From: Heterocephalus glaber
Taxonomy: Eukaryota; Chordata; Mammalia; Rodentia; Bathyergidae
Assembly: GCF_000247695.1 (NCBI RefSeq)
Contig: NW_004624843.1
Location: 5,362,604-5,426,603, forward strand
DNA: 64,000 nt
Direction of reading: 5' to 3'
Both the position numbers and the translations under genes were made by a program. Below the pieces are notes generated by a model. It had not been told where the DNA came from, ran no database searches, and was given only the letters and a program-made list of their open reading frames with translations. Positions 62,106-64,000 of this stretch are shown here, one piece after another; position 1 is the first letter of the stretch; every line of letters starts with the position of its first letter.

Positions 62106-62184
62106 ATACACTATTTCTTAATTTTGGTAAGCCCATTATCTCGTGCACCAGAGGGAGACAGTGCATGCTTTTTAAAAATTCCTT

Positions 62185-62310
62185 TGAGATAGGATATGTA
62201 GTTCAGGCTGGCTTTGAATTCACTATATAGCTTAGGCTGGACTCAGACTCATGTTGATCCTCCTCAGCTCCCGAATACTGGAATTAGGAGAGTACCAGCA
62301 TGCCTGGCCC
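62185..62310 (-). mobile_element. B1 SINE
   Basis: TTTGAGATAGGATATGTAG, CTTTGAATTCACTATATAGC and CAGCATGCCTGGCC. Confidence 0.85.
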
Positions 62311-62944
62311 AAGGGTATATTTTAGAAAAGAATACTAAGATGTTCAAAAAACATTTTATCAAATGCCTGTTGTATTCTGTGTCTGTGTCTAGATCTCAAT
62401 TTCTCTTCCCCTTACCTATCTTTCCAGCTTACTCTGCTTTTCTTCCCTCTAAAAGTTTAGCAAAAAATATTCATGATGGCAGAAGGGGTGTGGTTATAGA
62501 CAAGAAGGCAAGAAATTGCTGATTTAAGAGAAAAGCGCCATATGTTTGCCTTAAGTCTAACATGAAGTGTGGGTGAGATGAGCTTGGAAGCAGCAATTGT
62601 ACATGCAGAAGCTTTGAATTTATTTGCTAATTCTGTGCCAGTGAAGAATTAGAGTTTTGTTCAGATTTGCATTTGAAATAAGTAATTCATAACATAGAAC
62701 ATTGAATAAGACTACTTATATAAGTTAGGATGCTGTTACAGAAATGTGTGTGAACAGAATGCAGTTATAGGATCAAGAGATGGCTTGAGAGACTTAGGGT
62801 TAGTAAATGCAAGTGGGTAGAGGAGCTGGTAGGATGTGAGGAGTAAAGGATGAATGCCAGGGTCTTCATTTAATGGCTATTAGATAGTGGTGGTTTTTAG
62901 CTCTGGGAATAAAGGTGATAGCGTTTTCTTTCTCTTTTTCTTTT
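62311..62944. other. Single-copy GIGYF2 intron 3
   Basis: No element recognised. Confidence 0.45.
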
Positions 62945-63117
62945 TCCTTTTTTTTTGGCAGGGGGTGGGGGGTGCAGTCAGGGACTGCTGTGTAGTTCAG
63001 ACTGGCCTTGAGCTTGCTTTGTAGCTTAGGCTGGCCTTGAACTTGTACTCATGGTGATCCTCCTGCCTCAGCCCCCCAACTGCTGGGATCACAGGTGTGC
63101 GGCACCATGCCCAGCTA
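62945..63117 (-). mobile_element. B1 SINE with internal duplication
   Basis: CTGTGTAGTTCAGACTGGCC, GGCTGGCCTTGAACTTG and CACCATGCCCAGC. The usual GAGACAGGGTC is replaced by a G-rich run. Confidence 0.85.
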
Positions 63118-63334
63118 TGATATAGAGGTTTGGGATGAGCAAGCTGATGAGTAAGGTATGGAACTTGCTGAACCTAATAGTTTGTATGTGGTTATATAGG
63201 AAAACCTGTCATTGCAGGCAGGGCAGATCTGGACTTGAATCATGAGCTTCTAAAGAAGTATTTTTTGATTCCGAAACCTTCACATTTTTGTACTGAAAAT
63301 CCAGTTGCTTTTTAGAGCTGAAGTTTAGATTTTT
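63118..63334. other. GIGYF2 intron 3, nothing recognised
   Basis: No element recognised between two B1 copies. Confidence 0.4.
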
Positions 63335-63480
63335 TGTATGTCTTGAGACACAGTCTTGCTATATAATTCAGACTGGCTTTGAACTCACTATGTAGTCCAG
63401 GTTGGCCTCAGACTTGAGGCAATCCTCCTGCCTCAACTTCCTGAGTGCTGGGCTTACAGGTGTGCATCACAATGCCTGGC
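63335..63480 (-). mobile_element. B1 SINE with internal duplication
   Basis: TCTTGAGACACAGTCTTGC, two GG-TTGGC/GGCTTTG segments and CACAATGCCTGGC. Confidence 0.88.
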
Positions 63481-64000
63481 ATGAAGTTTAGATTTTGAAC
63501 AGCGCTTAGCAAGTGAAGATTTAGAAATTCTCAGGGGCTCTTAGGAGTCCTGCTAGTACCTATCAGTTACTACCTATGGTAAGACTGGTCTTCAAGGTAG
63601 TCTGGGATATGAAGGCTCCGAGGATAAGAAAACTTGCCTTGGTTTTGACAGTGTTACTGATGCACTTTGCAGAGCAGTGGTGTGGTGAGGAAGCCAGGCT
63701 TCACTGAGTCTTGAAGTGACTGCACGAGGAGGAAGGACGCTCAGTGCACAGCTACAGGTGGGGTGCTGCATTACGCTGGGCTCCTAGGTACAGTTAAGAG
63801 ACTGGGGGAAGCTGTTGCATTTCTAAAAGAGAAAGTTGGCTGGAGGAGATAAAGGTCACTGGCAGGCTTTTAGGGAGGGACATTACCCAAATATGTTTTA
63901 GCTTTTCCAAGTATTTGTTGTTAGAGGACTTGGAAGAGAATTTGTTGACTGCTGAGTCAGAGTACATCCATTATTCTTAGGTAGCCACTATCTTTTCTTA
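63481..64000. other. GIGYF2 intron 3 to the window edge
   Basis: No repeat or exon recognised. The next GIGYF2 coding exon was searched for by eye and not seen. Confidence 0.45.

Noticed and set aside
57790..64000. Search for GIGYF2 coding exon 4 and for KCNJ13, which is nested in GIGYF2 in other mammals
   Set aside because: No matching splice-bounded coding sequence was seen on either strand. Both probably lie beyond the right edge.
1..64000. A previously undescribed multi-gene biological system
   Set aside because: The window is ordinary mammalian gene, intron and repeat sequence. No unexplained gene cluster or patterned array remained after the repeats were assigned.

Overview
This is mammalian nuclear DNA from a rodent other than mouse or rat. 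Three SINE families interleave throughout: B1 elements with the typical internal duplication, B1-dID composites (a B1 left part fused to an ID-like right part), and many young tRNA-derived ID-type elements that end in GGTACC plus an A-rich tail. Co-occurrence of B1-dID with active ID copies fits beaver-, squirrel- or other non-murid rodent lineages. I lean to a castorimorph such as beaver, but the sequence alone does not prove it.

The window holds parts of two protein-coding genes on the + strand, in the order known from other mammals (EFHD1 then GIGYF2). EFHD1 enters from the left with its last three coding exons (207-354, 4897-5031, 14005-14139), a stop at 14137-14139 and a poly(A) signal at 14964-14969. 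Its first exon is outside the window. GIGYF2 begins at a CpG island (about 28955-29790) with non-coding exon 1 (ending 29221), non-coding exon 2 (36831-36896) and the first coding exon (57704-57789, ATG at 57749). The rest of GIGYF2 lies beyond the right edge. Between the genes (about 15.0-28.9 kb) I see no coding gene, only repeats and single-copy DNA.

Everything else is intron or intergenic sequence dominated by transposable elements: B1, B1-dID and ID SINEs; L1 3' ends (20185-22420, 37325-38345 and shorter pieces) and older L1M fragments; L2 and MIR; MaLR/ERVL-type LTRs; a few ancient DNA transposons; and microsatellites. Many ID copies have perfect or near-perfect target-site duplications and give a clear relative chronology. 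Two runs of N (1732-1831 and 34205-34329) are assembly gaps in or beside simple repeats.

The two genes are not known to act in one pathway. EFHD1 is a mitochondrial Ca2+-sensing EF-hand protein and GIGYF2 is a 4EHP-associated translational repressor. I looked for an unusual or undescribed system and found none. The points worth a second look are the GIGYF2 promoter and leader, SINE insertions at the EFHD1 3' end, and ID/B1 structural variants.
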